Positions 1 to 13,384 of a DNA stretch of 64,000 nt are shown here, one piece after another. Position 1 is the first letter of the stretch. Each line of letters opens with the position of its first letter. Source of the stretch: Crotophaga sulcirostris (Eukaryota; Chordata; Aves; Cuculiformes; Crotophagidae); contig VYZB01000035.1 in the NCBI GenBank assembly GCA_013397455.1, positions 1,418,095 to 1,482,094 of the forward strand, written 5' to 3'. The notes beneath the pieces are model-generated. The model had not been told where the DNA came from, made no database searches, and saw nothing but the letters and a program-made list of their open reading frames with translations. Both the position numbers and the translations under genes were made by a program.

Positions 1-3000
1 GGAGAAATCAGAGACAAACGCCTCGGATTCCCTTATTTGCAGGGAAGATGAACAAGATCCAAGTAAACGGCTCACACAGTGAAACCCCAAGCCCGTGCAC
101 CAGAGGAGCCAGGTCCCTCCTGAACCAGGCTGCTGCTCTGCTCGACAGCCCATGTGAAAACTTCATCTGGCTGATAAAAATGCTCAGTTCTGGAAGAGGC
201 CAACTGGATTATTGGCAGTATTCAGGGGCTGCAGTGAGAAAGGGAGAGCAGAGACATTAGGATTTGCACTTGTCAGCTGAGGGTGCCTGTTGTGGAGAAG
301 GATGGCACGCACTCAGTGGATTAGATGAAGCCTTTGGGTATGAAACCTGTGCTCCACTTCACACCCAAACCCACACTGCCGCACAAAGACAGGTCACACA
401 AAGCCCTTTGAAACCCTCCCTGGGCTCCAGCTTGAGCCCACTCAGTGACACAGAGGACTGGCATGGTGCCTTGGTGCAAGAAAGGCCTTAGTGCTCATCC
501 CTGCTGTCCCCTGGGGCTATTGCCCAGTTCTCCCACTGACCTACAGCATACAGGCACGACAGCTGCAGCACTGCACGTGTGCATCGGCTCTTGCAGAGGG
601 TATTGCAGAGGGAACTGTCTAAAACTGATCCTCACCACTTCTATTCCCAAATCTCCATGTAACCAGGATCTGTATGATCTACCATCTCTTTCCAGAACCC
701 ACGAGAAAGGAAAGCTTCAAGACCAGCTCACAGGCAAGCCGTAACACATGATATTGTGCACATATAAAGAGACAACACTGCTTCACTGTATAACTAGATG
801 GAAAGCTGGCTCCCAAACAAAACTGAGAGTCCTAGTTTCAGTCCCTGTGACAAGTTATTTTCCACCCTTGCTGGAGGACTCAGGATACCCTGCAGACCCA
901 GGATAACATAGTTATACTGAGTCACATTTGACATTTGGGAGTTCCCCTTGAACTGCCCATGAACCTATTGTAGCTCACAGTCTGCCCTCTCCTCACCTAA
1001 ATCACGGGCTCTCTTCAGATCCTGCCTTAGCCATGTACAGGCATGCTGACAGCTCAGTCATTGCCTTAACTGTCAACGATCTGGTTGCTATTATCACATG
1101 CTTTTATGTTATTATCATTTACTATTTACCTGAAATAAGTTGGTCCCTATTTACAGAGCAGTATGCTATATGTCTGATTGGAAGGGTTCCAGGCTGTTCA
1201 TCTACCTTACTGTAACTGTAACCCCTGCTACCACCAGGTTCCTCCTTTCCATACAGTCACATAAAAAGGTTGTACTTTTTCCCCATTCTTTTTCTTATAC
1301 AAAAATAATTACCATCCATCTGAAGGTCTCTGATAATTCTCATAAAATGGACTTAACTGACTGTGTTCTTCTATACTTGGCTTTGACATTCTCATTGCTA
1401 CTGATTTCAGGTGATTGGTTCGCCCATAGAAAAATTACCAGCATTTGAAAAGATGCCCTCATTAAACACTAATCAAGATGAGGCAGTTTCTGCAATCATT
1501 TTCCATTGAACTCTCTATGTTTCTCTAGTTAGTCTTGTTCACTCCTTGCCACAAACTTAGGGTTTTGATTAGAGGTTTCGTTATCTTCTGTCCTGTCACA
1601 GAGACTAAACCATACTGGAAATTTCTTCCCTATCCACCAAGAGTAATCTAGCAGAGGTCAAACTCCCTCCTGCGTGCCAGGTAGTTTGCTGTATGCCTCG
1701 AGGGGCTTACTCACATGGAGAACGCCAGATGTAATGCAGAAATACAAAGAGGATGAGGAGGAACTGTTTCACAGGAGAGCGGAGTCCATGACTACAGCCC
1801 TTCTCTGCATCACATAGAAATTCAATCATTTTTAGTTGGGCTTACTTTTTGCTGCTTCACTACATGCAGGTGCCTTCTCTCACATTTAAGCATCAGGGTA
1901 CAGAGGAGTCTGCTTGGATTACATTTAATGCATATTTTAAAAAATGTTTTTTATAATCTATGAGAAAATCAACTTCAATTAAAATTAAAAGATAAGACCA
2001 AGTAATTCCATCCACCAGTCACCTTACTGGGACTAATTTTAGAAGTTAGACAGGCTGTGGTGGGGAGGATAAGGATGTGGGGAGAAGAGGAAAGGATGTC
2101 CTGTCAGAGAACACTGGATTGCTATTTGTATACTGCTACAGCTCAGTTTATAAAATGCAAAGAGACCTTTAAGAGAACTCCATTGAACAAAGTTTACCAG
2201 TATCCTTCCCTTGCCAAGTTGTGATGATGCAGTGAAAACACATGGGGCTACTGCAGAGTATAACCAGTCCTCCATTGCTGCTACCGACCTGCCCACCACA
2301 TAGTGGCATCCATTGAGCAAGGGACAGGTGAGGCAAGGAGCTGAAGCCTCTGTGTGAGAGCCACTCACAGACACCATTGCTAATCAGTGCCTTTGACCAG
2401 ATAGAAAGATCCTTCTCACCTTACCTCTGTTTACTGAAGCAGCAGAAGTTGTTTGTTCATGCTCTGATGTGGAGCTACAGGACTGCTTGTCAGGTTGAAC
2501 ATCAGACCCTTGCTGATGGGAGTAAGGAAAACGGGCTATAAGGTTGTTAAGGAGTTGTCTTTGATTTGCCTACATAGCAACTGAGTTTTACTGGATATTT
2601 TGACTTCCATAGACCACACAGCCATGGTTCAATAAATTCACATGGTGCTATAGACATGTCTGTCAAAGTTAAACATAAAAAATATTCATTACATTTGTTT
2701 CATTCCAGAGACAGGAAGACTATTCACTGAATAGACCTGAGTGAATGCATTTTTGGAAATTATAAAAAACATTTATGAAATTTATCTGTTTTGTAATGCA
2801 TCTATGAACTGAAAGACTTACTTCAGTCAACAAAATGAGGACAAGACATAGGCATTTCTAAAGTCTAAGCATTTTGTTTGGAAAAGAAACTTTGGAAATA
2901 AGAAAGTTTAACTGATCATTTCAGAATACCAATTTTATTTGGATTTGGGATCAGAATTTTTAGTAAAAGAGATAGGAGTTTAATTTCCTGAAAGCAAGAC

Positions 3001-4984
3001 ATTTTATTTTCGGTTCACACAGAATCCTTTCTTTGAGTCATTTAGGGGCTGGTTGCTGTTGGTCAGTAACCATAACCCTTGCTGTGTGTTGTGCATGGGT
3101 GATGTGGCTCAAGGTCTGGGGAAGTGGAATTGCCTTCCCCTGATCCTGGCTCTCAGTGACCTGCACAGGGACTTCTCCTGTGTCTTTACCCATTTTCTGC
3201 TTGCCTGGCTGAGCTCAGAGCTCCCTAGGGACAGGCTCTGTTGTCAGACACCTACTCGCACAGCTCCTGGCATGCTGCATTTTCTGTTTACATAGGTGCT
3301 GCTGCAGTGGGAGCACTTTAATAAATGTCTCCACTCTCATATAAATGTTATTATAATGGCAGAGCATTGTAGAAAGTCCCACACTTCTCTCCCAAGACTA
3401 TGAGGAAGAGAAGAGAACACACACCAGCTGCAACTGGAAACCACAAAAGGTTTGATCAGAGTTCATCTCTGAGACAGCAATACTGTGCTATTATAACCAA
3501 CATTTGAACCTACATTCGTAAACAGAGCTAACATTTGTTCCCAGGAGAGGCTGCTGATATGTCATGCACTCATGAGCCGTATGGGTGTTTCTTCTGATTC
3601 TCACATGCTGGTTACAAAAGACAAGTAACAAATCCAAACCGATACCACCTCCCTGCTTATGTCAAGTAGATGTAGCAGGTGGTTGGCGCGGTTGGGTACA
3701 TAATGGATGTCTTCAGTCCTCCAGAATTAGCCATGAGGCTTCACTAAAAGACTCTCTGAACCTTAATATAAAAATAAAATGTCAAACATATGCTATACAA
3801 AAAAGGAAACAAAAGAAAGGCTGTAGTTGTGCAGGTAATATGAGCTTACCAAGGTCCAGGTTGACACAGATGTCATTGCTGTAATTTTTAATGTGCTTTG
3901 AAATAGAAACCATTAGTGTCTCAAGTATAACAATTCTAAATATACAGTTATTTGCAATCTTACCCCAGAGTCCTTGGCATAAAAATCGTTAATGTATTTT
4001 ACTAAGTTTTTACTAAGTCTTGCTCTCTTCCACAATCCCCATTACTACCATGATCCCCATGAACACTGTGTGACAGAAAGGGACATAAATGGAGCAGATG
4101 AATCCAGTCTAAGTAGCTTTCATTCTTTGGAGTATTTTCATTTTCACAGTCTGTGACCCTTCTCCTTCTCCCAGAGTATAGGCAGTGGCAATGGGATCAC
4201 TAAGCAAAGCACAAGGAATTTATGGGACCCTTTCTTCTTGAGAGTTCTACAACCACCTTTAGTATTTCAGCAAGATGGAAAGTATGATGTTGCAGGGCTA
4301 TCTTTCTGCACAGATACAGGAGGTTTGATCACTGTGGTCCCCTGTGCTGGTTTTGACAAAAAGAGAGGAATAGAACAATCTGTCAAGTAGATCCAGAAAT
4401 GTCCCAGGTCTGGTCCCAACCCAGAAACTCACAACTAAGGGTCAGACTTAAAATCTGGTCCAGAACTGTGAACTCTGAAAAATGTGGTGTGATGGTTGCG
4501 AGGGATGTCTGTGCAACTCCTGGTAGAAATCTCCTGAAATTGCAAATCCCACTGAAATCCCATCTAGATGATAAGGTCTCCATACCACGGAGCATGTCTT
4601 TTATTTGACTGCAAGACCCCAGGCAAACTTATTAAAAAGGATCGAAAAAAAAAAAATCATCTGTGGGCTCTGCCATACCCGTCTGTTGAAGCTTGAAATT
4701 GGAACCTTTGTCAGGGAAAACCAGGCTAGTGTGTGATATCACATATCCTACATGTTGAAAAACAGTGAAATGAGGAAACCTCAGTGGCAAGGAACAGACA
4801 TCACAGGAAAGAGGAGGGATACTCTTCTTCCATGTTTTTCCTGTGCCAGACCTGAGCAACTTTCTTCACGGGGTGGCACAACACAACGATGTCCTTCTGC
4901 AAAAACTCATTGAGGTTTCAGATTCGCTTTTCCCAGAATCTTTTCTTATATACTACTTGTAAGATCCTCAAGCCTCAGTTCGCT
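1..4984. other. Intergenic, nothing recognised
   Basis: AT-rich single-copy-looking DNA. Open frames are short (at most 112 codons), have no domain and no splice context. No transposon or RNA gene was recognised. Confidence 0.6.
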
Positions 4985-5590
4985 GCTACCATCACTTTTC
5001 CTCACAGCTCATCACCATGCTACCATTGGGCTGTTCTCCATCAAATCTCCTTCTCTCTCTCCAACACAATTGCAGACCTCATTTCACAGGCTCCTTTGTC
5101 ACCTCCTCCAAACACAGCTGCCAATTCCTTTCTCTTCTGCCCTGTCCACCCCTCACACCTGCCATTCTGGCACTTTGCCTCTCCTCCCCTGCTCTGAATT
5201 CAGATTCCTCCCTTCAGCTGTCTGCAGTTCCTCCGTCCTCTCCAAAAAGAGTTCAGAGAACCAAGTTTACTTTGTGCTGCCCTCTCCCTAGATCATGTTC
5301 CTTGGATACCTGTACCCCCCCTCTCTGTCTGCCTGTATCCTTTTTCCCACCTCTCATGAGGACAGCCATAGAAGGCACTTTCTCTCCTATGTGGTTGTGT
5401 GCCTGTGCTTTATCCCCTGTGTGGTACTACCTTGGACTCCCCCCTGGCTGCAGCTTCTTTCCACCTGCCCTTCTTCCAGGTACCCACTTCCCTCTCACCT
5501 TCTGGCTTCTTATTCTCTTCCATCTTCTCTGACTATTCCATTAAACACCCAAACAGGATCCTAGAGGGTCAATTCCTTCTTTATTTTCCA
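4985..5590. other. Pyrimidine-rich tract, about 600 bases, strand-asymmetric
   Basis: The + strand is dominated by C and T (many CTCC, TTCC, CTCT and CCTT words). Because stop codons need A or G, several + frames stay open here (up to 171 codons at 5017-5532, plus overlapping frames of 73, 89 and 102). Their products are rich in S, P, L and F with no domain, so I do not call a gene. The tract may be an old repeat or simply a homopyrimidine-biased region. Confidence 0.55.
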
Positions 5591-6412
5591 GCAGTCCTCT
5601 GAACCTTGTTTAAATTCCTCACTCACTGAGAGTAGCCGACCTACAAATTCTGCTATGTCTTATCAACCAGGATACAAGCTTGAGTACCTTCTGAATAGTG
5701 CTAGTGTGCTACACTGATTATTTCAAAGAGAAATCACCATTCAGCTCTAAAAGTCAGTGTTGCTTGTTTTGGTATGTGATAGCGAAAGGCTATTTGGTAC
5801 TTGTCCATTACAATTGATTTTTATTTTTTTTATGACGATGCAACCAGTGTAGTCATGTAGCCATGCAGAGAGAAACAACCCAGCACACGGTGAATTTAGC
5901 ATTTACACAGGTAAATAGTGGGCCAGACTGCAACATTGTAATGCACATTGCATTAACTGTGCTTGTCTGACAACTCTGATTGAGGCATAAGTGAAAAAAT
6001 ATACTCTGACACTTTCCAGATAAATTATTTCTGTAATTCATTACACTGCATGTGCATGTAAGTCTGGAGAAGCAAGAATTTTTGAATTTAAAGACTTAAA
6101 GACTGCAGGGCAAAAGAGTAATGTTGTCATGTGTAATGAAGATGAAGTACCTTTGTAATAAATTTAATTATGCAATAAAGTGCCATTATGGTGTGCAAGG
6201 AATTTGCTCAAGGTTCCTAAGGTAAGCTTTCATTCACTTCATCTTGCATTCTTGAGCATTACCAGTCAGACTTCCAAGAGGACAGATTAAAGTATGTATA
6301 TTACCTCCTTTCATTATTTGTCTTTAGATGTGCCAGAGAGAATATGTGCAAGTTGGTTAAGGCACAGTCTTCACTTTAAGAATGCATAAGCCAAGAATAA
6401 TTCATGCAAAGC

Positions 6413-6433
6413 TATTTATTTATTTATTTATTT
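6413..6433 (+). repeat. (TATT)n microsatellite
   Basis: About five uninterrupted copies of the TATT unit. Confidence 0.9.
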
Positions 6434-7404
6434 GGTTTTTGCATAACATATTCAAATGTAACATCTCAGTTTCTCTGAATAAAAGTATGAGTGGTTTATG
6501 ATGCTGTTTATGCACTTTTCAACAAACGCATTGCCCCACATCTTTGGCACTCTAGTTCAGTAACACAGATGTAGATCTCCCAGTTACTTTATCTGCATGA
6601 CATATATGACAGCAAACTCAGTGATAATTCTTCTGTTTCTTGTATATTCAGTCAGCTACTATGAATAGAGCACTTGGGGAATGGCCATGCAGCTTTCATA
6701 GAAACGAGATCATAAGTTAAACGGATGTGATTGTCCTTATTTGTGTAATTTTTAACGAAAGGCTTGTATACATTTTTGGGTGCAATGACCCACATTTTAT
6801 GCTGATATATCCTGGCAGAGCCTTGCTGACTTCAGTAGAGCTCAAATTAATTTGAACTCTCAGGAAATTCAGCCCACTTTTCCTCAGGAGCGGTTGTAAA
6901 TATTTCCCTGAGAAGGCAATTTTGCTCGAACACAGTCCCATGTGCTGCAACCCCTTCTGTTGCCTGTCATGTTGGTCATTCCAGAAGGTAATCAGGTGGT
7001 CTATGGACATCCCACATTTTGTTCTGCGTTTGGCCTGCAAACTGGTGGTGTTCTGCTGCAAAATCTTGTGGCTTGCTATATACGGATTTGGGCTTGGCTT
7101 GTACTCACTGTGGTCTAAAGTCATGTAGGAAGGATTAGAATCAGGGTATCAAGTAAGAAGATGGTTAAGAGCCCTATAGAGGTTTTCTCATGGAAGGGGA
7201 AAAAGAAACCTTCCCACACAATCATCTCTAAAGAAGGGATTACCTGTTTTCGTTTACCACTGAAACAAATCCAAGCACCTCTGAGATGTTTTTGTGGCTA
7301 CTGCACAACCTAGTATTGTGAGAAATACTGTAAGTTGTGGCTGAATCCTCTTCTCAGCAGTACCCATGTCAGACTGAAATGACTATTTTTTGCTGAAGGA
7401 GTAA

Positions 7405-7440
7405 TCCAGTTTTACACCATCATAACTGAGGGCAGACTTT
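7405..7440. repeat. Possible relic of a dispersed amniote repeat
   Basis: 'GTAATCCAGTTTTACACCAT' followed by 'ATAACTGAGGGCAGACTTT' resembles a dispersed family in sauropsid genomes with words such as GGAGTAACTCCA, TTACACC and AACTGAG-GCAGAAT. Short and diverged. Confidence 0.3.
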
Positions 7441-10400
7441 ACCCCAATCGTTGAATGCCTTTGTCCCAATGAAAAGACTAAATACAGCCAAATCAAAGCA
7501 GCAAATATGTATCCCTCAGTGGCACACTAATTTATATCTGTTAGAACTGTCTTTTATACTAAGCTATTGTTCTGGAAAGTATTTGGGCATGTCTTTCTTA
7601 CACCAGCTGAAGGCAGTAAAGAACATAAAACACATACTAAATTTCAACTTGATGCCACTGACATTGTAGTGGTGATAGTGAAGACTTTTGATGAGCTTCT
7701 ACCTGTGTTGTAGAGAGACAGAAATTAAGTAAATATGTTAGGCTGTTACCTGCCCTCCACTCCTGCAAAGCAACCTCTGGACTGAGCACCAAGGTTCAAA
7801 GGGACCACACGGTGGTCAAAGTTAGCCAAGTCTGCAAGCATGGCGGGATCATTGGAAGACCCTGGATGCTATGGGTAGGGCAGTGACATAGACCAGTTCT
7901 GCTTCACATCTGTAACCAAGAGTAATTTGGTTGGGTTCATGGTACATTCAGCATGGCATTACTCTGCTCCCTTAGAAAGTCTCTGTATGCCCTGTACCAT
8001 CACTCAAAGACCCTATATTCTGGGCACCTGGGAAAGCTGCTGCTGCAATAATGTGGCAAAAAGTCATGTCCTTTTGGTTTTCATGTAAGACATGGTATTT
8101 GGTTGTGTCATATGGAAAACTCTGTGTTACACAGGGTATCTGGCAGCTCTTGCACTGGTCTGTGGGAGTTAGAAGCTGTACTAAAATTAATGTCCAGGCT
8201 TCATGGGCCCATGTTTTGTTGCACAGCTGGGACAGGGTTCTCCTAAACCCATATAAAAAGGAGTTATTCCTCTATGCTTTTAGTTTTATTGCATGCAGTA
8301 AATTTCTTTAACTTGAGGTATCTTGCTGAGTGGATTCAGAAAGGAGCCACATCTAGAACTAGCATCAGGGTAGAATTCTGGCAGTTATGTTCTCTGTAGA
8401 GTATAACTCACAGCATGAGGATCATTCTGTTTTCAGTATGCAGCCTCTGAAACATATTGGCAAAGATCTGTGCACCGCAGATGTCTGTATAGTTTAGGAG
8501 ATGTGGCTCTGTATAGAGTCATAGGCTGAACTCTTGGATGGCTGTGTGTTAACAACTGAAAAAAAAAAGAGTTTGTAGTCAATAATTTCATGGTTCCTAT
8601 CTTTCCCATCGCTAAAAAGTGTTAGTGGAAGATATAACCCAGGAGTTATATCTCCCATTGTGGAAAACAACCCAGGTACTATGGAGGTTATAGATCAGAG
8701 TGGATGGATTATACAACTTTCAAGAGTCCATAAAAATAACTAAAGGCTTAACTACAGTTTACCTCTGAAAACTAAAATGTAATACAGGACTCCATTACTC
8801 TGTGTTAAGCTTTTCCTGTTCCAGATCTTGTACACATCTCTTCAGTTGACAACATACAAAGATTTTTAGAAAAATTTAAAAGCCTTTTTGCATCCCTGCC
8901 TCTTTCCCAAAGGTGGACTTGACCCTTGTGTAGATGAGGAACACAGCACTATACTGCTGTGCAGGCATGCTTGCTGTGTAAGCAACATATTTACTTGAGT
9001 CCATGTAAGCTTTACGTTTCATAACAGGACTGCTAAGTCAGAAATAAAGCTTGCAAACCATGCTGTTTGCAAAACATCTCAGAGTGATTAGAAATGTGCT
9101 GGAACAGCCATATTATCCCTATGGAGCCACAAAGTTTTGTTTCTAGGAAGTTAGTCCTGGTTGGAACAAGAGCTTGCACTGACCAGTGTGTAGTAAATTA
9201 AACATTTTTTCTTATGTCAACCTCATATTTTGATTTTCCCTTGGCACCTCTGATATTTTTACAGGCCGTGACCTGTTTGTGCATCTCATGTAGAGAACTA
9301 GTTTTATTATAGATGTTAAAATGGCATCATACTGACTAGGAAGTTTTGACATGTGCTCTGAAATCAGCCCTAGTAACATACCACCATGCCTTCTTTTTTT
9401 CAGCGTGCATATTGTAGTAGCATACGGTCATACATACCAGGGACACTCCTGGGACAGCACAGCACGATGTGCAGCAAATTGGCCCAAGACAGTCCCTGGT
9501 GGGGTACGGTGCCTGTGCTAAAATCCTACCACTTTGCTAGAGCACCCTTCCAAAAACCTTCACAGCCTGACTCAAAGTCTACTCGGAATGTTTTCAGGGT
9601 TTTGGATCAGGCCAGCCTGGTCAGATTATGAATTGACAGTGTTTAGGTGAATGTGCAGTATGGGACCTTTGAGAAAAGTCAAGGTACTACAAAAGCACAC
9701 CCATATCTAGGCAGTAGGTAGGATCAGTGAACTAACTGAACTTTAAGGAGCTACAGTAAAGCATGATTATTTTCACGTGCATGTTTCAAGGTAGGAAACT
9801 GGTTCAGTTCTCTGTTTCCGTGCTAGGTTCAGAGAGGAAAAAATTTCATGTATGTATCCAAACCTTTATAAATCAGAGACACCTCTTTTCAAAATTCCCT
9901 GTCAGAAAATCGACAAAATTCCATATATAGAGATTTTTGTATAGGATAAAGTGCAATAAGATGAAATGTCTTAGGAACAGAGAGACAGGTTCCATGAAAT
10001 CTCTTTGCAGAAATATACGTATTTGTTCAGAAAATGATAGAATCAATGTCTTTGGAGATTCTTTTTCTTTTTGTCCTGCTTGGCTTTAGCATCTACTCCT
10101 AGATGCTCAAAGTGTGTTACCATACTGCTTTTGCACTAGGTTGCATCATGGAAAAAGGAAATGCAGTGTTGATGAATTCAGAACACATTTTGTGCAGAAA
10201 ATTCTTCTCCTTCACCCTCACGGTGAGAAAGCATGTTGAATTTTGAGGGTTTTTGAATGGTTTTAGTGGAACTGTTGTGAAGGGAGAAGTTTATATATAG
10301 TAAGGAAAGTACCACATGTTCATTGGAGGGACAAGGACAGACCTACTCAGAAACATCATAAATCAACATAGCGTGATGACGTATGAAAAAAGGGACCTCG

Positions 10401-11234
10401 TTAACAAACCATATTGTTACTGCAATGTATGTTTATTTTTAGAGTTACAGAAGGTATGTTATAGAGGCTATTAGTCAGAAAAAAAAAAGAGAGGGGGACT
10501 TCATTTAACATCTAACCACAAGCTTCTGCCCTGCAATACAGGGAAACAAGGAAAGCATTGGATTTCACAGATAGCACCACAGACAGCTATTAAGGCCTAA
10601 TCCAGTGTCACATTTCTGCCCAGTGCTGGCTAACTACCAGCCCAATTTGCTGACTTCTCTCTCCCTGTGTTTCTTCATTGTTTCAAGCCATGCAGAGACT
10701 TATCCTAATAACGGGTCAACCCTCAGCCAAATGTGTTCAATTGAAGGCCACCATGGGAGAATGGCAGGATATTGTCTTTCCAACAGCAAGTGAATTTCAG
10801 GCAGCTTAAGGCTGTATCCATTTCACTATAATGCTGGTTTATGTTACAGACCTTTTCAAACTTCTAATTGCCCTGTACTGCTGACATTTATAGACATCCC
10901 CGACTTTAAATGAAAACACAACACTGAGGTCAGGAGGAGGTTCTGGGACAGCAGAGATCCCAGGTGAGGCCAAGGGAGGAAATTACTTCAAAACATCCAA
11001 ATGCCAAACATGTTGGTGTGGGGGAGGAGAAGTGAGAGAACAAAACCCAGAGGTGAGGGAGACCCTGTTCACAGACCCAAAGGTACAGATGCTTAATAAT
11101 GACTCATCCACACATTTGAGGCCTGGAGCACAGCTAGGCCTCTCTCCCCTCAATTTCTCCCACCTGAGTATAAACATTTTAAAATATTTGTTCATTTGGA
11201 TGTGTGACTCTATTTTGGCCCAACTCTTCAGCTG

Positions 11235-11275
11235 TGTTGCATTGCTGGAGCTCCAATGAAGTCAGTAAATTTACA
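11235..11275. repeat. Possible relic of a dispersed amniote repeat
   Basis: 'GGAGCTCCAATGAAGTCAGT' followed by 'AAATTTACACCAGCC' resembles the same family, in which CCATTGAAGTCAATGG is followed by TTTACACC. Short and diverged. Confidence 0.35.
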
Positions 11276-13109
11276 CCAGCCAGGAACCTGTTCTCACTGG
11301 AGTGAGAATGTGCTCTGCCTATTACAGAGGAGAAAACTTCCAGAATTTCCTTATTTTGTCCAGGTATCCTTATCTGAAAGAAACTGATTTAACAGTGGCT
11401 GATGGTAAGAGGTATCATTAAACAGGCTAGCCCTTGCTTTCCAACCTGCTGCACCCCCTGTCAGCCACAAGGTGAGGGGAAATGTGAGTTAAAGGGTCAA
11501 AGAGAAGAAACAAAACCTGTCTCTTGTTCACACAGGGATCTGTTCGAGTTGTAGACTTTGTCTGCTCTCTTCACAGCAGTCCTATGGTGTAAATGGCTCC
11601 ATTACTCTTGGAGTATAATACTTTCCAGTAATGAAAGTGAAGGGATGCTACTGTGTCTTTGTGGTGCCCTATTTCTTACCTTGCATCCACAACTATTTAC
11701 ACGCATTTCTAGGGAGCCCAAAGCCTGGTCTACACTCCCCAGGCACCTGGCAATCCTGACACTGGGCTGGGAAGGGCAGGACAGGATGGCAGAAAACAAG
11801 GGCTGTACTGAGGAGTGAACATTCTTCATCCAGCCTGTTCAAAAGATGTCCATACCTTCAAGACGTTATCTTATCCTGTACAAGGGAAACTTCCATCACT
11901 GAGAAATGCTAGAGAAAAAACTTTGCAGAGTCACAGTCTCAGTACCCATGGAGAAAGGCTGCAGTTCCAGATCGGGCAGAGAAGCAATGCATGATACCAG
12001 AAAAGCGCACCAATCTGTGGAGCCCACACAAGGGGAGAAGTCACAGCAACTGGAGGCATCTCCTGGCTCTTCATCAGGAGTGCCACAGCTCCTGATGAAG
12101 CAGTCTTAAAGGTTCATAATTTTGTTCCTGCTGAAGGACTTCCTACTGCACCAACTGGCGATGATCTCTTCCTGCTACTGAATGGAACGAAATTCAAGAG
12201 GAAAAGGGACAGGTAAGGGACTGCAGAGACCTTGCTCTGTTTGGTGTCACTAAGTAGACATAAGTGACAGTGCTCTTGGAATTTATTCTTCCTCTCTCCT
12301 TGATTCATTAAATGTAGACAGGCAAGGAATAAGACTGCAATCCACAGTTAGACTGGGAGGAAAGACTGGGATGTGAAAAATTCCTATGCTCTTTGATCTG
12401 CTGCTAGGTGCTTTGTTTTCTTCCCTTGTGCCCCTATCACCTTTTGAAAAACAGCATTACGAACTACGAGACTGTGGTCGAGGATACATAATACTGGATG
12501 AGAATTTGGACAATAAACCTAGATTACTATTCTAGAACCCGAAGAATTTGTGCAACAATTATGTAAAAAAGATGCAAAATACCAGTGTAAACAGATGAAA
12601 ACCAGAAAATATAGCTTGTGTTTCAAATATGTTGTTGACATATGTTTATGACTTTCAGGTATATAATGGTTATTATTGTAAATATAGGCATGCTTATTAC
12701 AGGTTGGTATTATTAATGAATATTTATAATGCTTCTATATAGCAATAAAAAAAAATTCTAATCATAGTCAATTGTGTGCTAATTTTAAAGTCATGTTTTA
12801 TGCTGCTCATAGATAGACTTCTACAGCTTTCTTGATGTCTTGTAAATTATCCTATAGTCATGCACCAGCTATTATCCAAGATTTTCAATAGCTGCATGGT
12901 GACAGATGAGAGTGCTTCAGGCCAGTTATTTAGGTTGCTAATGATGCCTATGATTCAAATGCACTTATAGTGAGTTTCAGTAGGAGACAAGTGACAAAAC
13001 AGTTTTGAAAATCCTGTGACAAATGTCTTAATGGGTTTGATTCAGCTGCTCATACACAGACACTTAGTATAACTTAGACCTTACAGCATTTGAGAGAGGG
13101 CATCTGCCA

Positions 13110-13384
13110 CACAGCAATAGAAAAGGTAATGGTTTTAAACTATAAGAGGGTAGATTTAGCCTAAATATAAACAGGAAATTTTTTACAATGGGAGCTGTGA
13201 AACTCTGGAACAGGTTGTCCAAAGAAGTGGTAGATGCCCCATCCCTGGAAACATTCAAGGTCAGGTTGGATGGGGATCTTAACAACCTGATCAAGTTGAA
13301 GACGTCCCTGCTCATTGCAGGGGGGTTGGCCTAGATGACCCTTAAAGGTCCCTTCCAATGCAAACTGTTCTATGATTCTATGAT
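13110..13384 (+). mobile_element. CR1 LINE 3' end, 5'-truncated
   Basis: The sequence follows the avian CR1 3' region: a stretch like 'GAACAGGTTGTCC', then 'GATGCCCCATCCCTGGAA', 'TTCAAGGTCAGGTTGGATGG', 'GGGGTTGGCCTAGATGACC', 'AAAGGTCCCTTCCAA', and the diagnostic tandem tail TTCTATGATTCTATGA. CR1 elements end in such octamer repeats rather than poly(A). The start near 13110 is estimated from resemblance; the copy is mildly diverged and has no intact ORF2. The type resembles CR1-Y or CR1-X, but the subfamily is not certain. Confidence 0.92.

Larger units (their letters stand above)
5591..13109. other. Intergenic, no gene seen
   Basis: Apart from the TATT microsatellite and two possible repeat relics, nothing was recognised. 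The longest open frame (135 codons, minus strand, 6717-7124) has no familiar motif. Confidence 0.6.

Noticed and set aside
5017..5532. 171-codon open frame
   Set aside because: It is explained by pyrimidine bias; three overlapping frames are open at once and none has a recognisable motif.
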